A stretch of 55,766 nucleotides of DNA from Streptomyces sp. WZ.A104 (GTDB lineage: Bacteria; Actinomycetota; Actinomycetes; Streptomycetales; Streptomycetaceae), in contig NZ_NWVL01000054.1 of NCBI RefSeq assembly GCF_002382885.1, positions 1 through 55,766 on the forward strand, given 5' to 3'. The position numbers and the translations under genes are program-made. Position 1 is the first letter of the stretch; each line of letters starts with the position of its first letter. The notes beneath the pieces are model-generated. The model did not search any database, was not told the DNA's origin, and saw only the letters and a program-made list of their open reading frames with translations. Positions 44,164 to 53,186 of this stretch are shown here, one piece after another.

Positions 44164-46038
44164 TCAGCCCGGGTATACCAGCGAGGTGCCCTCCTTGAGG
44201 ACCGTCTGCCAGTTGTCCCCGCGCGAGAGCCTCACTATGCCGTCGTCCACCGTCTCCGCCATCAGGGGAAGCAGTTCGTCGTCCGCCGCTGCGACCGACT
44301 CGACCTGGTTGACCCCGGGCAGCGCACCCGAAGACGACGTGGAACCGTCCGCCTGCACGTACCGCACCTGCTGGACTCCGCCCTCCTCCTTGCCGACCAC
44401 CACCAGACGGCTGCGGCCGGACCAGGAAATGGCCGTCACGTCCGCGAGCTGCGGTGCGGCCTGGCGGAGATCCTCGACCGAGATCTCGGGCGACACCGCG
44501 GACCCGCGACGCTCGACCCGGCCGATCTTCAGCGTCGTGTGCCCGTCCTTCGACAGCAGCAGCGCGATCCGCACCCCGTCCGCCGACATACGGAGCGCTT
44601 CGATCCGGCTGCCGTCCAGGCCCGGAACCCGGACCTCCTGGGGCTCCCCCGCTCCTCCGGTCAGCCGCAGCAGCCGGGGACCGGCCGGATTCCGGTCGGC
44701 GACCCACAGGTCCCCGTGACCGTCCCAGCTCGGCGGGGACAGCCGGTCGGCGGCCTTCTTCGCGGTGCTGGTGACCAGGGGCGCGGCCAGCTCGTCCGCC
44801 GATTCCAGGGAGGTCACGTACAGGCTCTCCCCGTTGGCCGACACCGCGGCGGCCCGCCGCTCGTCCCGGGACACCCCGACCGAGCCCATCGGCACCGTAC
44901 CCAGACCGAAGGGTCCGACCAGCGGCTCGGGCGTCACGTCGCCCTCGGCGGCGCCGGGAAGCCGCTCCACCTGGCCCTTGTCGTTGATGAAGTACTGGCT
45001 GTCGGGCCCTCCGGAGCCGTTGTCGGCGGAGAACGCCTCGGCGTCATCGGCGTCCAGCGAGCAGAGCTTGCCCCGGCCGCCCTCCAGCTCCACGCGCTCG
45101 ACCCGCGCCGAGGTCAGGTCCCCGAGGGTGTAGAGCACCTGGGCGGCCATCATCCGGCAGGCGCTCCGGTCGGCCTTGTCAGCCTTCTCGTTGAGCGGCA
45201 CCTTCAGGATGTTCTGGTCGTCCGGCGCCAGCGTGGTGACGCCCTTGCGCAGCGCGGTCCCGGTCGGGAACCGGGAGTCGACCACCGGCCGCAGCCAGTT
45301 CGTCGGCCCGGCGAGCAGCGTCGTGACGGTCTGCGTGGCCGTGCTCATGCGCGTGACCGGATCGGTGCCGTTGCGTACGTGGACGGGGTCGGCGACGAGC
45401 ATCCGCTGCCCGCCCGTCCGCCCGGTGGCGAAGTAGTACTTGTTCACGGAACGGTAGAGCCGCTTGAAGTCTGACTGCCCGAGGACCAGACCGTCCGGCA
45501 CAACGTCGATGCGCCATTCCTGCTCCCCGTCGGGCCCCTTCTCCAGCACCAGGTGGAGGGTCTGGGAGTAGTCGGTGGGCGCGAGCGGCCGGTAGGAGCT
45601 CTGGACGTCTACCGCCGCGACCTTCTGGCCGGTCAGCGTGTAGGCCGTCTCCGTGTCCCGGGTGGCCCGGCTGGCCTCGTCGTGGAGGAGGGGTCCGCTG
45701 CGGTTGGGAGCCTGGGCGAGGACCGTGATGCCCCCGCTGGGCTGCCAGGTGCGCTGGGCGTCGGTGCTCAGGTACTTCCGCGTGGTCGCGAACGCGGGAT
45801 CGTCACTGGTCATCGACTCCAGGAAACCGTCGACGATCTCGCTGGGCGGCGCGCCCTCCCGGGGCGCCACGGCATACACCTGCACCTGGGAGTCGTCCGG
45901 CTGCGAGGCGTCGACCGCTTTGACGTCCCCCGTCGTCGGCATCGACCCGCACCCGGCCAGCACGACGATGGCGCAGCCGATCAGCGCGGACAGCCGCACC
46001 GCGCGTCCGTGGCCGCGCTGAAAGCGGTCAGTACCCAC
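44164..46038 (-). CDS. lpqB: Lipoprotein LpqB
   Basis: 624 aa from a GTG start inside the 3' end of mtrB (11-nt overlap). Signal peptide and lipobox VVLAGC place the lipidated Cys at residue 30. The N-terminal part is a GerMN-type domain pair (VDGFLESMTSDDPAF, FKRLYRSVNKYYF) and the C-terminal part is a beta-propeller-like domain (DGHGDLWVADRNPAGPRLL, SADGVRIALLLSKDG). In mycobacteria LpqB interacts with the MtrB sensor and affects MtrA signalling and the cell envelope. The tight overlap indicates the same partnership here. Confidence 0.95.
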   Translation of the reverse strand: MGTDRFQRGHGRAVRLSALIGCAIVVLAGCGSMPTTGDVKAVDASQPDDSQVQVYAVAPREGAPPSEIVDGFLESMTSDDPAFATTRKYLSTDAQRTWQPSGGITVLAQAPNRSGPLLHDEASRATRDTETAYTLTGQKVAAVDVQSSYRPLAPTDYSQTLHLVLEKGPDGEQEWRIDVVPDGLVLGQSDFKRLYRSVNKYYFATGRTGGQRMLVADPVHVRNGTDPVTRMSTATQTVTTLLAGPTNWLRPVVDSRFPTGTALRKGVTTLAPDDQNILKVPLNEKADKADRSACRMMAAQVLYTLGDLTSARVERVELEGGRGKLCSLDADDAEAFSADNGSGGPDSQYFINDKGQVERLPGAAEGDVTPEPLVGPFGLGTVPMGSVGVSRDERRAAAVSANGESLYVTSLESADELAAPLVTSTAKKAADRLSPPSWDGHGDLWVADRNPAGPRLLRLTGGAGEPQEVRVPGLDGSRIEALRMSADGVRIALLLSKDGHTTLKIGRVERRGSAVSPEISVEDLRQAAPQLADVTAISWSGRSRLVVVGKEEGGVQQVRYVQADGSTSSSGALPGVNQVESVAAADDELLPLMAETVDDGIVRLSRGDNWQTVLKEGTSLVYPG

Positions 46039-48067
46039 GAGTGGTGTCCTCCTGGTCGGAATTCAGTACACCGTTGACCGCGCGCCCACCGGAACCCTTG
46101 GGAGCCGGACGCGCGACGACACGTGCTCCGCTGCCGGGCAGGGCCGCGGGGTGCACCGACGCGGGCGCCGGGTTCCCGACCGCGGGGCGGCACCCCGGCA
46201 CCGGCAACGGCGAGCGCTCACCGGCGCCGGGCTGGTTCGGCACGGACATCAGACGGTGGTCGCCCGTCCCCGCCGGCGTGGCCTCGTCGCGCTCCCGGTT
46301 CTCCCGGTTGCGCCGGGAGTCCTCGGGCTCCAGCGGTATCGGCGAACCACGCAGCGGCTCGTCCGCCGTACGCGGCAGGGTCAGCCGGAACTGGGACCCG
46401 CCGCCCGGCTCGCCCCATGCCTGGAGCCAGCCGCCGTGCAGCCGGGCGTCCTCGACGGCGATCGACAGGCCAAGACCGGTCCCGCCGGTCGTCCGAGCCC
46501 GCGCCGGGTCGGCGCGCCAGAAGCGGTTGAAGACGCGGGTCGCCTCGCCGGGCTTGAGCCCGACCCCGTAGTCGCGGACGGCCACGGCAACAGCGCCCTG
46601 CGCCACGCCCATCCGCACCACGACGTCCCGGCCCTCACCGTGCTCGACGGCGTTGACCACGAGGTTTCGCAGGACGCGCTCCACCCGACGGGCGTCCGCC
46701 TCGGCTATCACCGGCTGGTCGTCGCCGATGACCAGGATCCGGCTGCCCTTGCGCTCGGCGAGCGGCTCGGCACCGCCGATCACCCGGTGGACCACGGTCC
46801 GCAGGTCTATCGGCTCGGCCTCCAGGGCCGCCGCGCCCGCGTCGAAGCGGCTGATCTCCAGCAGGTCGGAGAGCAGCGACTCGAATCGGTCGAGCTGGTC
46901 GCCCAGGAGTTCGGCTGAGCGTGCGGTGACGGGGTCGAAGTCGACACGTGCCTCATGGATGACGTCGGCCGCCATCCGTACGGTCGTGAGCGGGGTCCGC
47001 AGCTCGTGCGAGACGTCCGAGACGAAGCGCCGCTGCATCCGGGAGAGCTCCTCCAGCTGCTGGATCTTCAGCTGGAGGCTCTGGGCCATCTTGTTGAAGG
47101 CTTCACCGAGCCGGGCGATGTCGTCCTCGCCGGTGACCTTCATCCGTTCCTGGAGTTTGCCCGCCGAGAGCCGCTCGGCGATTCCGGCGGCCATCCGCAC
47201 CGGCGTGACGACCTGCCGCACCACGAACCAGGCGATGGCTCCGAGGAGCACGACGACGAACACCCCGGCGGTCGCCAGCGTTGTCTTGACCAGCGACAGC
47301 GACTTCTCCTCCTGCGTGAGCGGGAAGAGGTAGTAGAGCTCGTAGGGGTGCTGATCGATGTCGTAGAGCCGCTTGCCGACGACAAGCCCCGGCTGGGGCT
47401 CCTTGCCGTACGAATACCGGATCTCGGAGTACGTCTGAAACGCGCCCTGGCCCTTGCCGACGTCCTGGCGCAGGCGCTCGGGCACGCTGGATGCCTCGAC
47501 ACTGCCCGAACCGCGCGGCGCACGATTGCTCGCGCCTTCGTTCACGGAGTCGGCGCTGAGCGCCACCACGTTGAACGCGTTCTTGCCGCCACTGGCGAGC
47601 TGGTCGACGAGCTCGGTACGCCAGGAGGTACTGCCGGTCATACCGTCGGTGTCGCCGCCCCCCTGCCCGTCGGGGGCGAGGGCGGCATTGGCCTTCTCCT
47701 GGGCCGCGGCGAAACCACCGGCGGCCTGGGTCTGGGCGGCCTTGCCCTTCGCGTCGAGCAGCCCGTTGCGCACCTGCCCGATCACGACGAACCCGAGCAG
47801 CAGCACGACAGCCATCGACATCAGCAGGGTCCCCGCGACGACGCGGAGCTGCAGATTACGCCGCCACAACCGGACGGCGGGCAGCAGCGGACGCCGGACC
47901 CACCGCATCAGCAAGCGCGGTACCGGCCCGCCGGGCGTCCGGTCCTCGAACAACCGGCCGCCCCGCAGGAAACGGCTCATACGAGATGCCTTTCGTCCCG
48001 TAGCGGCAGCCCGCTCCGTACGGACTCCCGGCTCCCCGGGTCCCGGAGCAGCGCTGCCTCGGGCCAT
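46028..48067 (-). CDS. mtrB: Sensor histidine kinase MtrB
   Basis: 679 aa. The ATG at 48067 lies 1 nt after the mtrA stop (TGAgATG), which favours it over an in-frame ATG at 47980 (650 aa) or one at 48097 inside mtrA. The cytoplasmic Arg-rich N-terminus is followed by helix 1 (LRVVAGTLLMSMAVVLLLGFV) and a long extracytoplasmic sensor region. Helix 2 and a HAMP linker follow, then the HisKA box DVSHELRTPLTTVR. The ATPase region has NLVVNAVEHGEG, VRDYGVGL and GTGLGLSI. The C-terminal tail of about 130 residues is Pro/Gly/Arg-rich. It phosphorylates MtrA in response to envelope or cell-cycle cues. Confidence 0.94.
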   Translation of the reverse strand: MARGSAAPGPGEPGVRTERAAATGRKASRMSRFLRGGRLFEDRTPGGPVPRLLMRWVRRPLLPAVRLWRRNLQLRVVAGTLLMSMAVVLLLGFVVIGQVRNGLLDAKGKAAQTQAAGGFAAAQEKANAALAPDGQGGGDTDGMTGSTSWRTELVDQLASGGKNAFNVVALSADSVNEGASNRAPRGSGSVEASSVPERLRQDVGKGQGAFQTYSEIRYSYGKEPQPGLVVGKRLYDIDQHPYELYYLFPLTQEEKSLSLVKTTLATAGVFVVVLLGAIAWFVVRQVVTPVRMAAGIAERLSAGKLQERMKVTGEDDIARLGEAFNKMAQSLQLKIQQLEELSRMQRRFVSDVSHELRTPLTTVRMAADVIHEARVDFDPVTARSAELLGDQLDRFESLLSDLLEISRFDAGAAALEAEPIDLRTVVHRVIGGAEPLAERKGSRILVIGDDQPVIAEADARRVERVLRNLVVNAVEHGEGRDVVVRMGVAQGAVAVAVRDYGVGLKPGEATRVFNRFWRADPARARTTGGTGLGLSIAVEDARLHGGWLQAWGEPGGGSQFRLTLPRTADEPLRGSPIPLEPEDSRRNRENRERDEATPAGTGDHRLMSVPNQPGAGERSPLPVPGCRPAVGNPAPASVHPAALPGSGARVVARPAPKGSGGRAVNGVLNSDQEDTTRGY

Positions 48068-48068
48068 C

Positions 48069-48758
48069 TCAGCTCGGTCCGGCCTTGTAGCCGACACCTC
48101 GGACCGTCACCACGATCTCCGGCCGCTCCGGGTCCTTCTCGACCTTGGAACGCAGACGCTGAACGTGCACATTCACCAGGCGGGTGTCGGCCGCGTGGCG
48201 GTAACCCCATACCTGCTCCAGCAGGACTTCACGGGTGAAGACCTGCCACGGCTTACGGGCGAGCGCGACCAGCAGGTCGAACTCCAGCGGGGTCAGGGCG
48301 ATGGACTGCCCCTCCCGCTTCACGGAGTGCCCTGCCACGTCGATGACCAGGTCACCGATGGTCAGCTGCTCCGGGGCGGGCTCTTCGGACCGCCGCAGAC
48401 GTGCCCTGATCCGGGCCACCAGCTCCTTAGGTTTGAACGGCTTGACGATGTAGTCGTCGGCACCTGACTCCAGGCCGACCACGACATCGACGGTGTCGCT
48501 CTTGGCAGTGAGCATGACGATCGGCACACCGGACTCGGCCCTGATCAGCCTGCACACCTCGATGCCGTCCCTTCCGGGCAGCATGAGGTCGAGCAGCACC
48601 AGGTCCGGCTTGGCCTCACGAAATGCAGCCAGTGCCTTGTCGCCGTCCGCTACGAACGACGGCTCGAAACCTTCTCCACGCAGCACAATCCCGAGCATCT
48701 CGGCCAGTGCGGTGTCGTCGTCGACGACAAGGACGCGTCCCTTCATAATCGACATCAT
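48069..48758 (-). CDS. mtrA: Response regulator MtrA
   Basis: 229 aa from the ATG at 48758 (in-frame ATGs at 48755 and 48746 are possible). The receiver domain has VLVVDDDTALAEML, phospho-acceptor Asp57 in VLLDLMLPGRDG, Lys in YIVKPFKPKEL and LTAKSDT. The OmpR-type winged helix has LTPLEFDLLVALARKPWQVF and RLVNVHVQRLRSKVEKD. It is a developmental and cell-wall regulator in actinobacteria. It starts 4 nt after the TAA stop of mtnA, so the two are probably co-transcribed. Confidence 0.96.
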   Translation of the reverse strand: MMSIMKGRVLVVDDDTALAEMLGIVLRGEGFEPSFVADGDKALAAFREAKPDLVLLDLMLPGRDGIEVCRLIRAESGVPIVMLTAKSDTVDVVVGLESGADDYIVKPFKPKELVARIRARLRRSEEPAPEQLTIGDLVIDVAGHSVKREGQSIALTPLEFDLLVALARKPWQVFTREVLLEQVWGYRHAADTRLVNVHVQRLRSKVEKDPERPEIVVTVRGVGYKAGPS

Positions 48759-48762
48759 CCCA

Positions 48763-49905
48763 TTAGCTAATCGTTACCTGCGATGACCTGGCACACAGCT
48801 CTGCCAGTCCGACCCCCGTGACCGGGGAAATGACACCCTCCTCGGTGACGATCGCCGTGATCAATTCCGGCGGCGTGATGTCGAAGGCCGGGTTGTACGC
48901 CGGGGCTCCGAGGGGTGCGACGACCATCCCGCCTCCTCCGTCGGCCGCTACACCATTCGGCGATGTGAGCTCCGTCACTTCTTGCCCGGAACGCTGCTCG
49001 ACGATGATCGATGTGCCGCCCGGGGTCTCCAAATCCACGGTCGTCGTCGGCGCCACCACGATGAAGGGAACGTGGTGGTACTTCGCGAGCACGGCCAACG
49101 GATAGCTCCCCACCTTGTTGGCCACCGAGCCGTCCGCGGCGATGCGGTCCGCACCGATGAGCACGGCATCCACCTCCCCGGCGGCGAACAGCGAGCCCGC
49201 CGCATTGTCCGTGAGCAGGCTGTACGCCAACCCGTTGCGCGCCGCCTCGTACGCGGTCAGCCGCGCCCCCTGGAGCAGCGGCCGCGTCTCGTCCACCCAC
49301 AGCCGCCGCAGCCGCCCCTGCCGGTGCACCCTCAACGCCACCGCGAAGGCCGTCCCCTCGCCTCCGGAGACCAGTGCCCCGGTGTTGCAATGGGTGAGCA
49401 GCTGGTGCCCGCCGCCCGGTAGCAGCTCGTCCAGCAACGCCACCCCGTACTCCGCCATACGCCTGCTGGCCTGCGCGTCCTCCCGGTGCAGCGCCCTCGC
49501 TTCGGACAGCGCCGCCGCGGCAGCGGCCACCTCACCGCCGCCCTTCTCGGCGACCGTCCAGTAGGCCTGGGCCACCCGTCGCACCCCGTAGCCGAGGTTC
49601 ACCGCGGTGGGCCGCGCCCGCTCCAGCAGACCGGCGGCCTCCGCCACGTCGTAGCCCCGCGCCGCCGCGAGCGCCACCCCGTACCCCCCGGCGATCCCGA
49701 GCAGCGGAGCCCCTCGCACCGCCAGCGTCCGGATCGCGCGCACCAGCGCGGGCACATCGGTGCACACCAGCTCGACCTCCTCGGCGGGCAGCCGAGTCTG
49801 GTCGAGGAGCACCAGCACGGGGCCTTCGGGAGGTTCGTCCCAGCGAAGTACGGGAAGCGCGGGAGGCTCGATGCCCGCCGGCGATTGCGCGTCCTGATCA
49901 GCCAT
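48763..49905 (-). CDS. mtnA: S-methyl-5-thioribose-1-phosphate isomerase MtnA
   Basis: 380 aa from the ATG at 49905. It converts methylthioribose-1-phosphate to methylthioribulose-1-phosphate in the methionine salvage pathway. The eIF2B-like family motifs are clear: VRGAPLLGIAGGYGVALAA, LLTHCNTGALVSGGEGTA (the catalytic-type Cys), VDETRPLLQGARLTA, LLTDNAAGSLF, IGADRIAADGSVANKVGSY and PAFDITPPELI. No other methionine-salvage gene is adjacent. The TAA stop is rare in this window and lies 4 nt before mtrA. Confidence 0.95.
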   Translation of the reverse strand: MADQDAQSPAGIEPPALPVLRWDEPPEGPVLVLLDQTRLPAEEVELVCTDVPALVRAIRTLAVRGAPLLGIAGGYGVALAAARGYDVAEAAGLLERARPTAVNLGYGVRRVAQAYWTVAEKGGGEVAAAAAALSEARALHREDAQASRRMAEYGVALLDELLPGGGHQLLTHCNTGALVSGGEGTAFAVALRVHRQGRLRRLWVDETRPLLQGARLTAYEAARNGLAYSLLTDNAAGSLFAAGEVDAVLIGADRIAADGSVANKVGSYPLAVLAKYHHVPFIVVAPTTTVDLETPGGTSIIVEQRSGQEVTELTSPNGVAADGGGGMVVAPLGAPAYNPAFDITPPELITAIVTEEGVISPVTGVGLAELCARSSQVTIS

Positions 49906-50045
49906 CTGCCCAGTCTGCCCGGTGAGCCGCCCACAAATGAAGGTGCGCAGGAGATAGAGCGGCTGATCCCTAGCGGGCCGTCGCGTGGCACGATGGCTGC
50001 CAACCTGCCGCCCCGATGAGCGGTCAGGACGGTGAAGGAGCGAGA

Positions 50046-51257
50046 ATGAACGACTCTCCGGGCTGGGCTTCGCCCGGATCTGCCCCCTCCGACGGCAAGG
50101 AGACGGCGATTCCCCGCCCCTCCGACCCCCAGGACGGAAGCGGCCCGACGGGACAGTGGTCCCCCGAGCAACCGCCTGCCGGGCAGTGGTCCCCACCGAG
50201 CACCCCCGGCAGCGGCCCCGGCGCACCGCCGCCCGCCTCCGGATGGGGAGGCGGCCCCCAGCGACAGGGCTGGGCAGGACCGCCGCCCGCCGCGAAGCCC
50301 GGCGTCATCCCGCTGCGCCCCCTGAACCTCGGGGAGATCCTGGACGGCTCCGTCTCCGCGCTCCGCGCGCACTGGCGCACCGCGCTCGGCTTCAGCCTCG
50401 CGGTCTCCGTGATCGCCCAGATCGCCATCATCCTCCTGCAGCGCTACCTCCTGCCGGAACCGACCACCGTCGACCCGAACGCCACCGGTGCCGAAGCCAT
50501 CCGACAGGCCTCCGAGTCCGCCCGGTCGACCCTGTTCTCCCTCGCCCCGGCCACTCTCATCACGATGATCGCGACACTCTTCACGGCGTCCGTCGTGACC
50601 GTGGTGATCAGCCGCTCGGTACTGGGCCGCCCCACCTCGCTCGCCGACGCCTGGGCCGAGGCCCGCCCTCGGATCCTCCCGCTGCTCGGACTGACCGTGC
50701 TGCTGGCCCTGCTCATGGTCGTGATCATGACCATCGGTATCGGCCCCGGCCTGCTGCTGGGCTCCGGGGCCGGTGCTGCGCTCGCCGTCCTCGGCTTCGC
50801 CGCCGCCTGCATCGTGGTGCTCTGGCTGCACGTCAGCTTCGCCCTCTCCGCCCCCGCCCTGATGCTGGAACGCCAGAGCATCGTCGCCGCACTGCGCAGG
50901 TCCGCCAAGCTCGTCCGCGGCGCCTGGTGGCGCACCTTCGGAATCCTGGCCCTGACCTGGCTGATGACCTTCCTGATGGCCTTCCTCATCTCCATCCCGT
51001 TCGGCGTCATCGCGGTGATCGCCGACGGAACCGCCCTCAGTGAGCTCTTCAGCAGCAACCCCCCATCCGTCGGCTGGCCCTTCCTGATCGTCTCGGGCAT
51101 CGGTGAAGTGATCATCTCGACGCTGGTCTACCCGTTCATCGCAGGCGTGATGGCCCTGCTCTACATGGACCAGCGCATCCGCCGCGAAGCACTCGACCTC
51201 GACCTCGCACGGGCCGCGGGCCTGCCCGGCTACGACGTCGACAACCCCAGGAGCTGA
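50046..51257 (+). CDS. Integral membrane protein with Pro/Gly-rich cytoplasmic N-terminus
   Basis: 403 aa from the ATG at 50046, with AAGGAG 6-11 nt upstream (an in-frame ATG at 50016 lacks one). Residues 1 to about 90 are Pro/Gly/Ser-rich and disordered. Then comes IPLRPLNLGEILDGSVSALRAHWRT, a signature of the membrane domain seen in glycerophosphodiesterase-like membrane proteins, and about six helices. No catalytic residues are evident. It heads a five-gene operon with DUF4129, DUF4350, MoxR and DUF58 genes, and starts divergently from mtnA with 140 bp between. It may be a membrane scaffold for that system. Confidence 0.82.
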   Translation: MNDSPGWASPGSAPSDGKETAIPRPSDPQDGSGPTGQWSPEQPPAGQWSPPSTPGSGPGAPPPASGWGGGPQRQGWAGPPPAAKPGVIPLRPLNLGEILDGSVSALRAHWRTALGFSLAVSVIAQIAIILLQRYLLPEPTTVDPNATGAEAIRQASESARSTLFSLAPATLITMIATLFTASVVTVVISRSVLGRPTSLADAWAEARPRILPLLGLTVLLALLMVVIMTIGIGPGLLLGSGAGAALAVLGFAAACIVVLWLHVSFALSAPALMLERQSIVAALRRSAKLVRGAWWRTFGILALTWLMTFLMAFLISIPFGVIAVIADGTALSELFSSNPPSVGWPFLIVSGIGEVIISTLVYPFIAGVMALLYMDQRIRREALDLDLARAAGLPGYDVDNPRS

Positions 51258-51261
51258 TGCG

Positions 51262-51951
51262 GTGTCGGGGGCGGGGGGCACCACAGCAGCACGGTCGGGC
51301 ACCGGAGCGGGCGACATACCCGTGGACACTCCACGGGTGCCCGCCCGGGAGGCAGCCGAGAGCGAGCTGTCCAAACCGATGTACCACGAGAACGACCCGA
51401 ACTTCCTCCAGCGCGCCCTGAACCAGTTCTGGGACTGGGTCTCCGGCCTGTTCGACGCCGCCGCGGGCGCCGCCCCCGGTGGCCCGGCGGGCCTCGTGAT
51501 CCTGATCGTCATCGTCATCGGCCTGGCCGCCGCCCTCTGGTGGCGGCTCGGCACCCCGAAGCGCACCTCCCGCGCCTCGGACGCCCTCTTCGACAGCGAC
51601 GGCCCCCGCAGCGCGACCCAGCACCGCGCCGCCGCCGAGGCACACGCCGCAGCCCTGCGCTGGACCGAAGCCGTGCAGGAACGCATGCGCGCCATCGTCC
51701 GCTCCCTGGAGGAACGAGCCCTGCTCGACCCGCGCCCGGGCCGCACCGCGGACGAAGCCGCAGCCGAGGCAGGGCGTACTCTGCCCGAACACACCGCCCG
51801 GCTCCGGGCCGCCGCCCGGAACTTCGACGACGTCACATACGGCGGCCGCACGGCGGACCAGTCGGCATATCTGTCCCTGCGCGCCCTCGACCTCGAACTC
51901 GACGAGGCCAAGCCCTTGCTGCCCGGCACCGCCCGAGGAGCCACCGGATGA
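51262..51951 (+). CDS. DUF4129 domain protein
   Basis: 229 aa from a GTG start 4 nt after the upstream stop. A soluble N-terminus is followed by KPMYHENDPNFLQRALNQFW, one membrane helix (about 72-92, GLVILIVIVIGLAAALWW) and a C-terminal DUF4129 region (AEAHAAALRWTEAVQERMRAIVRSLEERALL). DUF4129 is often part of transglutaminase-like membrane proteins next to MoxR and DUF58; here it stands alone without the transglutaminase. The stop overlaps the next start (ATGA). Confidence 0.85.
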   Translation: MSGAGGTTAARSGTGAGDIPVDTPRVPAREAAESELSKPMYHENDPNFLQRALNQFWDWVSGLFDAAAGAAPGGPAGLVILIVIVIGLAAALWWRLGTPKRTSRASDALFDSDGPRSATQHRAAAEAHAAALRWTEAVQERMRAIVRSLEERALLDPRPGRTADEAAAEAGRTLPEHTARLRAAARNFDDVTYGGRTADQSAYLSLRALDLELDEAKPLLPGTARGATG

Positions 51952-53186
51952 CCCCGGCGACCACCCCTTCCCCCACCTCGACAGCGCCCACCGGGCACCA
52001 GGTCTGGGCCCGGGCCAGAGGCTTCCTGATCGTCGTCCTCGTCCTCGTCATCGCCGGCATCTCCTTCGCCGCCGTACGCTCCGGCGGGAACCACGGACAG
52101 CTCGACCCGCGCTCCACAGACCCCAAGGGCAGCCGAGCCGTGGCCGAACTCCTCAAGGCGCGCGGCATATCCGTCACCGTCGCCACCACCCTCGACGAAG
52201 CGACCGGCGCCACAGGCCCCGACACCACTCTGCTCGTCGCAGGCCCCAACCTCCTCACGCCCACGCAGCAACACCGCCTGACCGAGGCCACGTCCGCCTC
52301 CGCCGGACGCACCCTCCTGATCGCCCCCGGCGTACGCGCGGTCTCCCGCCTGGCCCCCGGCGTACGCGCCGAGCCCCACCGCGCGGTGAGCGCCCTCGCC
52401 CCTGCGTGCGACCTGCCCACCGCTCGCAGGGCAGGCACAGCGGACATGGGCGGCATCCGCTACACGACGCGGAACACCACAGCCATCGCCTGCTATCCGA
52501 GCGACGGTCACCCCAGCCTGGTCGTACTCCCGGACGGGCAGGACGGCGACACGGTCGTCCTCGGCTCCCCCGACTTCCTCCACAACGAGCGCCTCGACCA
52601 GCAGGGCAACGCCTCGCTCGCTCTCCAACTCCTCGGATCCCGACCGCATCTCGTCTGGTACCTCCCCTCTCTGGCTGATCCTTCGGCCACGGCCGACGAC
52701 GGCGCTTCCGGTGACAGGGACGGGGAACAGGCGCGAGAAGACACAGGCAGCGAGAGCAACTTCCTCGACCTCATCCCCTCCGGCTGGCTGTGGGGAACCC
52801 TGCAGCTCTTCCTCGCCGCAGTCCTCGCCGCCGTCTGGCGAGCCCGCCGCCTCGGCCCCCTGGTGACGGAACGACTGCCCGTAGCCATCCGCGCGTCCGA
52901 ATCCACCGAAGGCCGCGCCCTCCTCTACCGCAAGGCCAACGCCCGCGACCGAGCCGCCGAAGCCTTCCGATCCGCCTCCCGCGCCCGCATCGCTTCCCTC
53001 ATCGGTGTGCCCGCCCGTGACGCCCACACCTCCGTAGTCCTCCTCCCTGCCGTGTCCGCACGCATCCCCGACCCGGACCACGACTTCAGCACCCTGCTCT
53101 TCGGTCCGGCTCCGGCCACCGACGCGGCCCTTGTCCTCCTTGCCGATCAACTCGACGCCCTCGAAAGAGAGGTACGCACTTCATGA
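51948..53186 (+). CDS. DUF4350 domain membrane protein
   Basis: 412 aa from the ATG overlapping the DUF4129 stop. One helix near the N-terminus (FLIVVLVLVIAGISFAAV) precedes the DUF4350 domain outside the membrane (DPRSTDPKGSRAVAELLKARG, TLLVAGPNLLT). A second helix follows (about 265-285, LWGTLQLFLAAVLAAVW). The cytoplasmic tail (RRLGPLVTERLPVAIRASE, EGRALLYRKANARDRAAEAFR) is typical of this family. The function is unknown; the constant association with MoxR and DUF58 genes suggests one membrane complex. Overlaps the moxR-type gene by ATGA. Confidence 0.87.
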   Translation: MTPATTPSPTSTAPTGHQVWARARGFLIVVLVLVIAGISFAAVRSGGNHGQLDPRSTDPKGSRAVAELLKARGISVTVATTLDEATGATGPDTTLLVAGPNLLTPTQQHRLTEATSASAGRTLLIAPGVRAVSRLAPGVRAEPHRAVSALAPACDLPTARRAGTADMGGIRYTTRNTTAIACYPSDGHPSLVVLPDGQDGDTVVLGSPDFLHNERLDQQGNASLALQLLGSRPHLVWYLPSLADPSATADDGASGDRDGEQAREDTGSESNFLDLIPSGWLWGTLQLFLAAVLAAVWRARRLGPLVTERLPVAIRASESTEGRALLYRKANARDRAAEAFRSASRARIASLIGVPARDAHTSVVLLPAVSARIPDPDHDFSTLLFGPAPATDAALVLLADQLDALEREVRTS

